12,487 nucleotides of DNA, from the NCBI GenBank assembly GCA_038329845.1, contig JBBQNJ010000104.1, forward strand, positions 1-12,487, given 5' to 3'. The position numbers and the translations under genes were made by a program. Of this stretch, positions 1 through 5,960 are shown piece after piece (within the stretch, counting starts at the first letter, position 1; the number at the start of each line of letters is the position of its first letter). The DNA is from JBBQNJ01 sp038329845 (GTDB lineage: Bacteria > Planctomycetota > Phycisphaerae > Tepidisphaerales > Tepidisphaeraceae). The notes under the pieces are model-generated. The model was not told the DNA's origin and searched no databases. It saw only the letters and a program-made list of their open reading frames with translations.

Positions 1-812
1 ATCGGGCGCGGGCGTGTCGGGGCGCCCGACCCGCCCAAGGCCGGCGTGCCCGACCCGCCCAAGGCCGACGCGCCGGACCCGATGGAGGCCGGCGCGCCGG
101 ACCGGCCCGAAACCGACGCGCCGGACCCGTCGGACGCCGGCGCGGCGGCCGAGTCAAGGCATCCGACGCGGGGGCAGCCGTAGGCGGCGCAGCCGCGATT
201 GTCCTGCCAGCAGTCGGCATGAAAAACCAGTCCACAGCCGGGACAGGCCACGGTGAGATCGGCCGCCAGAAGGTGCGTCTGGCAGATGGCGCAGACATTT
301 TTCCTCGCCGCCGGCGCGGCTAATCCGGAAACGGCGCGGGCGGCGGTTTTTCCCGAGGCCGTGGGGATGCGCAGCGACTGCCCGCAATGATGGCACTGGC
401 CCATCTCGCCGGCACGGTCGGGGCGAACCCACAGCGGAGCGCCGCATGGACAGTCGAAGAGTATCCCCGGATCGTCCTTCACCGCAGGCGCTTCGCTCGT
501 CCGCCAGGGAATATCGGCTGGCGGCTCGTCGGCTTCGTGATAGACGATTCTCGCCGAGCCGATGCGGATCGTGTCGCCATGGGAAAGCCGATGCTTGCCG
601 GTGATGTGGCGTTCATTGACGAGGGTGCCGGTGCGGCTTCGGGTGTCAGCGATGAAACACGCCCCGTCGGCGAGGTCGATCCAGGCATGCAGGCGGGAGA
701 CGCCATCGTCGCGGATCACCAGCCCGTTGCCCGCGCGGCGGCCGATCAAGAGCCGGCCGCGGATCGCAGCGGCGGTTCGTGTGCCCTCGTGTTCAACGAT
801 CAACAGACTCAT
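1..812 (-). CDS. FHA / zinc-ribbon / prokaryotic RING-finger protein (partial, C-terminus outside window)
   Basis: The frame is open from an ATG at 812 to the window edge (270 residues seen, no stop). Residues 1-92 form an FHA domain with the usual phosphothreonine-contact residues: G24-R25, the SRLH motif at 39-42, and the VNERHI turn at 65-70. A zinc ribbon follows with C121, C123, C140 and C143, in the CPCG...CHHCG style common in planctomycete proteins. Residues 174-213 hold a RING/PHD-like cross-brace pattern (CAIC, CPGC, H198, C201, then GC..GC; C174, C177, C190, C193, H198, C201, C208, C213), matching my recollection of the Pfam Prok-RING_1 family, which is linked to bacterial ubiquitin-like systems. 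The tail from about 228 is a Gly/Ser/Ala/Pro repeat. The start overlaps the stop of the upstream gene (ATGA), so it is the last visible member of the UBL operon. Inferred role: E3-like or adaptor protein recruiting the modification machinery to phosphorylated targets. Domain calls are firm; the function is inferred. Confidence 0.85.
   Translation of the reverse strand, partial: MSLLIVEHEGTRTAAAIRGRLLIGRRAGNGLVIRDDGVSRLHAWIDLADGACFIADTRSRTGTLVNERHITGKHRLSHGDTIRIGSARIVYHEADEPPADIPWRTSEAPAVKDDPGILFDCPCGAPLWVRPDRAGEMGQCHHCGQSLRIPTASGKTAARAVSGLAAPAARKNVCAICQTHLLAADLTVACPGCGLVFHADCWQDNRGCAAYGCPRVGCLDSAAAPASDGSGASVSGRSGAPASIGSGASALGGSGTPALGGSGAPTRPRP
4..147. repeat. 24-bp tandem repeat coding for an 8-residue Gly/Ser/Ala/Pro unit
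   Basis: Five 24-bp units begin at 28, 52, 76, 100 and 124, each starting GACC and ending in a GCC-rich segment; a decayed sixth unit lies at 4-27. Because 24 is a multiple of three, each unit encodes eight residues of the SGAPALGG type on the minus strand, forming the flexible tail of the FHA/RING protein. The array touches the window edge and may continue. Confidence 0.8.
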
Positions 813-2065
813 CGCTCATCCCGCGAACGTGATCTTTCCATAAAGGTGAACCTCGTCGTCCCGATCTGGATCTGATCCCCCGACCGCAGCCGCGTTCGCT
901 CGATGGCGAGGGCATTGACGCGGGTCGCCTCTCCGAACGGGAGATTCTCGATCTGATAACCCGCGGGCGTCAAGTGGATCACTGCATGGCGCCGCCCCAC
1001 CGCAGGGTCTTTGAACAGATAGACGTCGCACTGCGGCGATGAGCCGAGGTACGTTGCACGGCGATAGAGAATGAATTGCTTGCCCGCGATCAAGCCGCCC
1101 GTCACTTGCAGCCATCCCGAGCGGACGGCGGTTTCGATCGCGCCGGTGCCCGCCCCGGCGATCAGCCCGATCGCACCCAGCGCCACCAGACGACTAAGCA
1201 GGCCGCTGCCGGTGATCGCGCCGACCGGATCGAACAGCAATCCGCCGATCAGCCCCCCAACCACGCCTCCGGCCGCGCCAATCAGCAGGCGTTTGGGATT
1301 GAGCATCGCCAATCCGGGCGAGATCGCCAGGAACAATCCCAGCACGCCCCAGCCCAGCGACCGGGCCAAAAGCTGCCGACGGACCTCGGTGCCCCCCCCG
1401 CCTAAATGTTGGTAGAGGGCATCGGCGAAGAGCGAAACGATGACCCCCCCGAGCAAACCGACGACGGCGCCGATCGTTCCCAACGACAGCGCCTTGGGCA
1501 GATTTCGGGCCACCAACGGCTCGGCGGCGGCCAGCAGCGCCGCGATCAGCATCCCGCATCCGCCGTAGAAAAGGGCATCGGCAATCCGGCGCTTGATGCG
1601 GTCGCGGGAGAGGAATTGGCGCTGGTGCTCAATGCGTTGTGCGTCAGAGAGGTCGTCGCGGCCGGTCAATGACAGATACGGATTCCCCGACGCCGAGCGT
1701 TGCAGGCGCTGTTCGGCGGCGGTGAACTGATCCTGCGTGAGCCGGCCTTCGCTGAAGGCCTCGAGCAGCCGCCGGTGCGAATCCCGCAGTTCAACCGCCT
1801 GGGCCCGCCGGTCCGTTCGCGGCAGAACGAATTGTCCGGCCATGGCTGCGAGTAGTCCGCCCAAAAGCCCGAACGCGCTCATGTAGATCACTGCATGGCG
1901 CCAGACCCGGGCCAGGCCAGATGCGGCGACATCATCGACGCGCGGCCGCGGATCAGAACTCGTCCCCCGCGCCACGCCGGGACGATTGCTCTCGCGCAGC
2001 GCCTGATCGACCGACGGGCTGCTCAGGTCGTCCCAGGTGATGGTGATCGGCGTACGATCCGGCAT
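809..2065 (-). CDS. Six-helix membrane protein with C-terminal FHA domain
   Basis: The protein has 418 residues. A polar, probably cytoplasmic N-terminus (1-55) is followed by a hydrophobic helix at about 57-81, a charged helical segment (82-160), then five more hydrophobic stretches at about 162-184, 195-217, 238-254, 260-278 and 292-311, rich in small residues and glycine. Residues 326-410 form an FHA fold (YLGSSPQCDVYL ... RRHAVIHL ... RSGDQIQIG). Two phosphopeptide-contacting positions are changed: the usual GR is GS (341-342), and the Ser of SRxH is Gly (357), although VNALAI keeps the Asn. Phosphothreonine binding may therefore be weak or lost. The ATG abuts the stop of the JAB gene with no gap, preceded by GAAGGG; the 3' end overlaps the next ATG by 4 bp. 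Inferred role: membrane anchor or scaffold for the ubiquitin-like system. I do not recognise the membrane part as a named family. Confidence 0.85.
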   Translation of the reverse strand: MPDRTPITITWDDLSSPSVDQALRESNRPGVARGTSSDPRPRVDDVAASGLARVWRHAVIYMSAFGLLGGLLAAMAGQFVLPRTDRRAQAVELRDSHRRLLEAFSEGRLTQDQFTAAEQRLQRSASGNPYLSLTGRDDLSDAQRIEHQRQFLSRDRIKRRIADALFYGGCGMLIAALLAAAEPLVARNLPKALSLGTIGAVVGLLGGVIVSLFADALYQHLGGGGTEVRRQLLARSLGWGVLGLFLAISPGLAMLNPKRLLIGAAGGVVGGLIGGLLFDPVGAITGSGLLSRLVALGAIGLIAGAGTGAIETAVRSGWLQVTGGLIAGKQFILYRRATYLGSSPQCDVYLFKDPAVGRRHAVIHLTPAGYQIENLPFGEATRVNALAIERTRLRSGDQIQIGTTRFTFMERSRSRDER

Positions 2066-2680
2066 TCAACCCTTCGCTTTCCGCAAGAAACGATCCCACC
2101 AGCCGCGCGGCTTGGCCGCGCTGGCGGCGGCGAAAACCTGCGCGGGGACATCCGGCTCGATGAAGACAGTATCGCGGTCGGGTTGATCGGCCCGCCAGGC
2201 GAACAGGGCATCAGCCAGCCGCACCGGATCGAACACCCAGGCGACTTGCCACGGAAGGTCGAAAAAACCGCGATGGATGAACACGTCCATCTCCGACAGA
2301 AAGCATCCGTAGCCGGGATGCGTATGATACCACCCGACGATCCGCAGCCCGGGATATTCGATCTCCAGGCGATCGTGAAAATGGGTCCAGGTATCGCTGG
2401 TGAATGTAACCTGGGCCGCGGCGCTTCGGGCCGACTCGCCTTCGATCACTCCGGCGATGTGAAGCCACGGACCGATGTCGTCCCGGTAAGTCTGTCCGAT
2501 CAGCGCGCCTCCTACTTCCAAAGCCAACGATGTGCGACCGTGCGCGTGCAATCGGTTCAGAGCCGATTGACGGATCACCACGCCGAACCGCCGCTGGCGC
2601 TGGGGGCCTGCCGGACTGGGGCACCACGGCCATTCGCCGCAATCGATGTTGCTCACGTCGAGGCCCGGCGCATGGCTCAT
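2066..2680 (-). CDS. JAB/JAMM (MPN) metallopeptidase, deubiquitinase-like
   Basis: The 204-residue protein carries the full JAMM zinc-peptidase signature: catalytic E55 in LEVGGALIG, then H119 and H121 in WYHTHPG, S129 and D132, giving exact HxHx7SxxD spacing. Enzymes of this family hydrolyse isopeptide or peptide bonds after the C-terminal glycine of ubiquitin or UBLs (eukaryotic Rpn11, CSN5, AMSH), and bacterial relatives act in UBL deconjugation or processing. The N-terminal 30 residues are Pro/Cys/Trp-rich and outside the core. The ATG overlaps the stop of the E1 gene by 4 bp and has a good TAGGAG Shine-Dalgarno 7 bases upstream, so the start is secure. Expected job: removal of the neighbouring UBL from targets. 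Since the UBL ends directly in Gly, precursor processing seems less needed than deconjugation. A role on another substrate, such as cysteine biosynthesis Mec+-type JABs, is less likely in this context. Confidence 0.92.
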   Translation of the reverse strand: MSHAPGLDVSNIDCGEWPWCPSPAGPQRQRRFGVVIRQSALNRLHAHGRTSLALEVGGALIGQTYRDDIGPWLHIAGVIEGESARSAAAQVTFTSDTWTHFHDRLEIEYPGLRIVGWYHTHPGYGCFLSEMDVFIHRGFFDLPWQVAWVFDPVRLADALFAWRADQPDRDTVFIEPDVPAQVFAAASAAKPRGWWDRFLRKAKG

Positions 2681-3912
2681 CGCAGCGCTCCTAAGAGTTC
2701 CTCGGCGTCTGCGCTGAGTTCCAGCCCGATCGCCTTCTCGCCGGTGCGGATCGTCAGGATATCCATCGCCGGCAGTCCGATCTGGCGCAGGGTGCGATCC
2801 AGAAAAGGCGAATGCCTGTCGATGAGGTGAAACGGGATCACTTCGCGCTGGGCCGCGCCGCAGCGAGGGCAGGCGGCTTTATTGATCCCGACCCGTCCGA
2901 GCGAGGTGAAAATCGCCTCCTCATTCCCGCACGATGGGCAGCGAAGACGTTCGATTACATCGCGGGCCAATTCCAGTTGGACCTCGTCATCACCGCTAAG
3001 GCGGCGGGCCTCTTTCAAGAGATCTCCCGCCGTCGTTTGGTCGGATTTCCATGGCAATTCGATGATTTCATCGAGCGGCTCATGGCTGTAGCACTCGGCG
3101 TTTCGCTGGAATGCAATCGTATACGCATCCGCGCTGGCGCCGTCGAAGACCCACCCCCTGGCTTCGAGCGTCGGCATGCGATGCAACAGCTTCAAGGCTT
3201 CCTGACATTGCACGCCGGCGATGATCGAGGCGATGGTCGGCGTGGTGGGCGTTTTGCCCTGCTCCATTTGATCGCGCGAGAGCAGGTTGCAGCTTCGCCG
3301 CTTTTGGATCAGCTTCCAATCGATGGCCGACAGAGTGCATTCATAGCACGCCGATAGATCATCGGCGGGATTGAACACGCGCGCGGTCCCGCGGATCTGT
3401 TCGATGGCGCCGTCGATCCAGATTCGGCGCACGGCCCCGCAAGCGCGGTTGATCGACAGGCGGGCCTCGCGGTTGTCCAGCCCGCCGAGGACCACGTCGG
3501 CCCAGCGATAGACGCCCAGGCCCAGGTCGTGAATCGCATCGGCATGCAGGCCGGCAGCGCGGATGTCCGGATAGATGCTTCGCGCGGCCTCGGCGGCGAC
3601 GTGCGCCTTGGCTCGCCCGTTGTCGGCGGCGCGAAAGAGAATGCTTCGAGAAAGGTTGGAGTTCTCGACGCGGTCCAAGTCGACAATGAGCACCCGGCCA
3701 ATCCCCAGCAGGGCCAGATTCTTGACGATTTCATTGCCCAAGGCCCCGGCACCGACGACCAGGACGCGGGCATCGGTGAGCCGGCGCTGGTCCCACCATT
3801 CGATCAGGCCGAAGCGTTGGAAGCGATCATCGCCCGGATCGGACAGCTCGGCAGGGCCGATCGTCAGCGGTTCGGACGGACTCGCGGGCGCAGGCGGTGC
3901 ATCGTCGCTCAT
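2677..3912 (-). CDS. E1-like (ThiF/MoeB/UBA) ubiquitin-like-activating enzyme with C-terminal zinc ribbon
   Basis: The protein has 411 residues. The Rossmann-type adenylation domain (about 30-245) shows VVGAGALG (52-59) for ATP binding, VDLDRVENSNLSRS (77-90) with the acidic and Asn/Arg residues typical of E1s, and GGLDNREAR (143-151). CYEC (189-192) followed by CNLL at C208 and TPTIASIIAG (224-233) matches the layout of eukaryotic UBA2/UBA3, where CxxC binds zinc and the later Cys forms the UBL thioester; C208 is thus the best catalytic candidate. A separate zinc ribbon sits at C325, C328, C348 and C351, followed by about 60 unassigned residues. It should adenylate the C-terminal Gly of the UBL encoded 3 bp upstream; the downstream JAB overlaps by 4 bp. 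A plain ThiF/MoeB sulfur-transfer role is the alternative, but context and the extra Cys layout argue against it. Confidence 0.92.
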   Translation of the reverse strand: MSDDAPPAPASPSEPLTIGPAELSDPGDDRFQRFGLIEWWDQRRLTDARVLVVGAGALGNEIVKNLALLGIGRVLIVDLDRVENSNLSRSILFRAADNGRAKAHVAAEAARSIYPDIRAAGLHADAIHDLGLGVYRWADVVLGGLDNREARLSINRACGAVRRIWIDGAIEQIRGTARVFNPADDLSACYECTLSAIDWKLIQKRRSCNLLSRDQMEQGKTPTTPTIASIIAGVQCQEALKLLHRMPTLEARGWVFDGASADAYTIAFQRNAECYSHEPLDEIIELPWKSDQTTAGDLLKEARRLSGDDEVQLELARDVIERLRCPSCGNEEAIFTSLGRVGINKAACPRCGAAQREVIPFHLIDRHSPFLDRTLRQIGLPAMDILTIRTGEKAIGLELSADAEELLGALR

Positions 3913-3915
3913 GAC

Positions 3916-4185
3916 TCACCCGGCCGTGATTTCCGGCTGAATTCGCAACACATCCCCTGCTCGAACCCCTACATCGCCCAGCGTCTGCTCATCCAGCAGT
4001 TGTTTTCCCGAGGCGCGGTGATGCAGCTTGTAGCTCAATGGCTCGCCGTCCGGGCCTTGACGGGGGAATTGCATCCGCTCGAGCAACACCGCGAGAATTC
4101 GATTCATCGGCGCATCGTCGGGCATCTCGACATCCTGTCGTTTGTTGCCGGTCGCATCCCACACTTCCACACGCACCATGCCCAT
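3916..4185 (-). CDS. YukD/EsaB-like ubiquitin-like (beta-grasp) modifier
   Basis: This small protein (89 residues from the ATG at 4185; 99 if an in-frame GTG at 4215 is used; 87 from an ATG at 4179) begins VRVEVWDATGN, followed by DVEMPDDAPMNRILAVL, YKLHHRASGKQL, then DEQTLGDVGVRAGDVLRI. This beta-beta-alpha-beta-beta order and the closing AGDVLRI strand are those of YukD/EsaB-type ubiquitin-like folds. It ends ...PEITAG, so it has a free C-terminal glycine but not the classical GG. Its gene lies 3 bp before the E1-like gene and heads the operon, which supports a modifier activated through its C-terminus. None of the three possible starts has a convincing ribosome site; I prefer 4185 because the fold starts right after it. 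A non-conjugated type VII secretion YukD is the alternative, but no ESX ATPase or WXG protein is present here. Confidence 0.85.
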   Translation of the reverse strand: MGMVRVEVWDATGNKRQDVEMPDDAPMNRILAVLLERMQFPRQGPDGEPLSYKLHHRASGKQLLDEQTLGDVGVRAGDVLRIQPEITAG

Positions 4186-4236
4186 GACCGATCGTTTTAC
4201 CCGAACCGGCGGCACCGGCCAAGCGATGCGGCTTTC

Positions 4237-4250
4237 ATGGCGATCGCCAT
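4237..4250. promoter_or_regulatory. Perfect 14-bp palindrome between divergent UBL operon and RNase Z gene
   Basis: ATGGCGATCGCCAT is its own reverse complement and lies in the gap between the two divergent genes, upstream of either start choice on both sides. It could be an operator shared by both transcription units, or simply a GCGATCGC-type palindrome occurring by chance in GC-rich DNA. I see no convincing -35/-10 pair on either side. Confidence 0.35.
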
Positions 4251-4268
4251 TCTCGTATTCTCCGACCC

Positions 4269-5183
4269 ATGGCAGGCAAGAGTTTTCTCGTTCAGCGATT
4301 CTCGCGCCTCGAAACCGGCGCGATGAGCATCATCGGGTATTCCGTGGCCGGGGAAGAAACCGTCATCCAGATCCCCGAACTGGACATTTGTTTCGACATC
4401 GGAAGGGCGCCCCATTTTTCGCTCACCAGCAATCTGGTCTGCATCTCGCACGGGCACATGGATCACCTCGCGGGAATCGCCTACTACCTGTCCCAGCGAC
4501 ATTTTCAGGGGATGCAGGCGGGCACGGTGCTGCTCCCACGCGAGCTGCATCGCCCGGTGGATGAGATGTTGCGGTGCTGGAGAAGCATCGAGCGACAGAA
4601 TACGCCGTACACGCTGATTCCGATGGCCGCGGGGGATGAACACTCGGTCCGCAAGGACCTGGTGATCCGCGCCCTGGCAACGCACCATGCCGGGATCAGC
4701 CTCGGGTATTCAGTCGTCAACGTGCGGGAAAAGCTCAAGAGCGAATACCTGGGGCTTCCCGGGCCTGAACTCGCCGACATGCGAAAACGCGGAATCGAAA
4801 TCCAGTACAAGCTGGAGGTGCCGCTGGTGGCGTTCATGGGCGACACGAGCATCGGGCCGGTGTTCGACCATCCCGATGTGATCAACGCCGAAATTTTGCT
4901 CACCGAGTGTACTTTTTTCGAGCGCGATCACCGCACGCGGGCGAAGGTCGGCAAGCATCTTCACCTCGAGCAGTTCGTCGAGCTGCTGCCGCGACTTCGT
5001 AACAAGCACATCATCCTGACCCACGTGAGCCGGCGGACGGGGATTCGCAAGGCCAAGCACCTGCTTCGCAAGCGCCTGGGGGAGATTCCGGAAAATGTGC
5101 AGTTTCTCATGGATTTCGAAGGCGCCGCCGACGCCGGCGACATCGAATCCGCCGGCCCGGCGCCATCGGATGCCGCCGAGTGA
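4269..5183 (+). CDS. RNase Z-type metallo-beta-lactamase-fold hydrolase (plant TRZ1-like)
   Basis: The protein has 304 residues from the ATG at 4269 (286 from an in-frame ATG at 4323, where the family similarity begins). GYSVAGEET ... CFDIGRAP (33-47) and ISHGHMDHLAG (59-69) closely follow the short tRNase Z proteins of plants and cyanobacteria. Metal ligands are H61, H63, D65 and H66, a His at 139/140 (ATHHAG), D192 in GDTS, and H252 in LTHVSRR; the HLHLEQ segment (230-235) is also typical. RNase Z cleaves the 3' trailer of tRNA precursors. The last 15-20 residues are Ala/Pro/Asp-rich and not conserved. The gene is divergent from the UBL operon. Metallo-beta-lactamase proteins have been reported near some bacterial UBL systems, so a link is possible, but ordinary tRNA processing is the simplest reading. 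Neither start has a Shine-Dalgarno sequence. Confidence 0.85.
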   Translation: MAGKSFLVQRFSRLETGAMSIIGYSVAGEETVIQIPELDICFDIGRAPHFSLTSNLVCISHGHMDHLAGIAYYLSQRHFQGMQAGTVLLPRELHRPVDEMLRCWRSIERQNTPYTLIPMAAGDEHSVRKDLVIRALATHHAGISLGYSVVNVREKLKSEYLGLPGPELADMRKRGIEIQYKLEVPLVAFMGDTSIGPVFDHPDVINAEILLTECTFFERDHRTRAKVGKHLHLEQFVELLPRLRNKHIILTHVSRRTGIRKAKHLLRKRLGEIPENVQFLMDFEGAADAGDIESAGPAPSDAAE

Positions 5184-5232
5184 GGAATCGTCAACTCAAG
5201 CCAGCGCCATCGAATGTCCGATAAATTTTGCA

Positions 5233-5251
5233 GTGCCCGAACGACGGGCAC
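5233..5251 (+). other. 7-bp perfect hairpin between RNase Z and LysM genes
   Basis: GTGCCCG pairs with CGGGCAC around a 5-base AACGA loop, 50 bp after the RNase Z stop and 25 bp before the LysM start. No T-run follows, so it is not a classical intrinsic terminator; it could be a leader structure or an mRNA-end stabiliser. Confidence 0.4.
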
Positions 5252-5276
5252 GAATTCCCCCAGACGGAGATTTCCG

Positions 5277-5648
5277 ATGCGCAATGCAGCGATGTTTTCG
5301 ATCGGCGCGGCCCTGGCGGCGGGCCTGCTCGGTTGCCAGAACAACAAGAAACCCACCACCGATCCCATGGCCGCGAATACGACGACGATCAACGCCACGG
5401 TGACCGACGTGGCGCCCATCCAGCCAACCGCGTCGACCTACGCCCCCGCGGCGACCGTTACGCCGAACCCCGCGCCCGATGCAGTGTTTGTCTCGGCCGC
5501 GAGCTACCAAGTGAGGAAAGGCGACACTCTGTTCAGCATCGCGCGGAAAAACTACGGCGATGGCAAGCAGTGGCAGCGGATCGCCACGGCGAACCCGGGC
5601 CTGGAGCCGAACAAGCTGCGCGTCGGCCAGACCATTGCCCTGCCATGA
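5277..5648 (+). CDS. Small LysM-domain lipoprotein
   Basis: I place the start at the ATG at 5277, because GGAGA lies 6 bases upstream and a lipoprotein signal begins there; an upstream in-frame ATG (5214) would bury it. Of 123 residues, 1-20 are a short basic start, a hydrophobic Ala/Leu core and the lipobox LLGC with lipidated C20; Gln at +2 suggests the outer membrane if Lol rules apply. Residues 21-76 are a Thr/Pro/Ala-rich linker. Residues 77-122 are one LysM domain (YQVRKGDTLFSIARKNYGD ... LRVGQTIALP), which binds N-acetylglucosamine-containing glycans such as peptidoglycan. It probably tethers the envelope to the wall. No enzyme domain is present. It is likely monocistronic or weakly joined to the RNase Z gene (93-bp gap), and is followed by tandem hairpins. 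Confidence 0.88.
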   Translation: MRNAAMFSIGAALAAGLLGCQNNKKPTTDPMAANTTTINATVTDVAPIQPTASTYAPAATVTPNPAPDAVFVSAASYQVRKGDTLFSIARKNYGDGKQWQRIATANPGLEPNKLRVGQTIALP

Positions 5649-5677
5649 CCGCTGCGAGCCAGGATTATTGACGAAAT

Positions 5678-5697
5678 ACCGAACGCTTGTTCGGTTT
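5678..5697 (+). terminator. Putative intrinsic terminator of the LysM gene (first hairpin)
   Basis: ACCGAAC pairs perfectly with GTTCGGT across a GCTT tetraloop, followed by two further Ts, 30 bp after the LysM stop. The T-run is short, so termination may be partial. Confidence 0.5.
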
Positions 5698-5723
5698 CAG
5701 GCCCCGTCCGGCGACGGGGCCTG
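5698..5723. terminator. Second, stronger 11-bp GC-rich hairpin, possibly bidirectional
   Basis: CAGGCCCCGTC pairs perfectly with GACGGGGCCTG across a CGGC loop, starting 2 bases after the first stem. It lies between the converging LysM and atpD genes. No T-run follows on either strand, so it may act as a transcript-end stabiliser or a Rho-independent pause rather than a textbook terminator. Confidence 0.5.
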
Positions 5724-5960
5724 ATGCTTGCGCCCCCCCCCCCACCCGGCGCGCCGCATTGGCATGAACGAGCATCGCATTATGGCGGACCCATGCCGCA
5801 CTGCCCGGGGATGAGGGCCGAACTGCCGTTGACGAACGCCGCGATGCCCCGGACCCATGCCCCCGGCCGCGGAAGACGGCCGCACTGTCGCGGACGAACA
5901 TTGAACCGGGGGGCGCGCGCGAATCGCATCGCGACTTGAGCGGCCGGCTGGCCCCGGCGC

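Larger units (their letters stand above)
5649..5960. other. 312-bp intergenic region between convergent LysM and atpD genes
   Basis: Apart from the two hairpins it holds a run of eleven C at 5733-5743 and several GGCCG-type short palindromes near 5864-5882. I looked for an atpC (epsilon subunit) gene on the minus strand; the open frames here are arginine/alanine-rich with no family features, so I call nothing coding. Confidence 0.6.

Noticed and set aside
1895..2830. Long plus-strand open frame opposite the JAB gene
   Set aside because: It runs antisense across three genes with clear catalytic motifs and has no recognisable domain.
3916..4185. Type VII (ESX) secretion locus because of the YukD-like protein
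   Set aside because: No FtsK/SpoIIIE-type ATPase, WXG100 protein or EccB/EccD-like protein is present, whereas E1 and JAB genes are.
4186..4268. Sigma70 promoters for the UBL operon and RNase Z gene
   Set aside because: The best hexamer pairs match poorly (for example TATTCT with TTTCAT), so I do not call them.
5733..5743. Run of eleven C as a phase-variation tract
   Set aside because: It lies in a non-coding gap between convergent genes, not in a gene or promoter spacer; an assembly error is equally possible.
5665..5901. Minus-strand open frame downstream of atpD, considered as atpC
   Set aside because: The translation is Arg/Ala/Gly-rich with no epsilon-subunit features, and it is too short for a full epsilon subunit.
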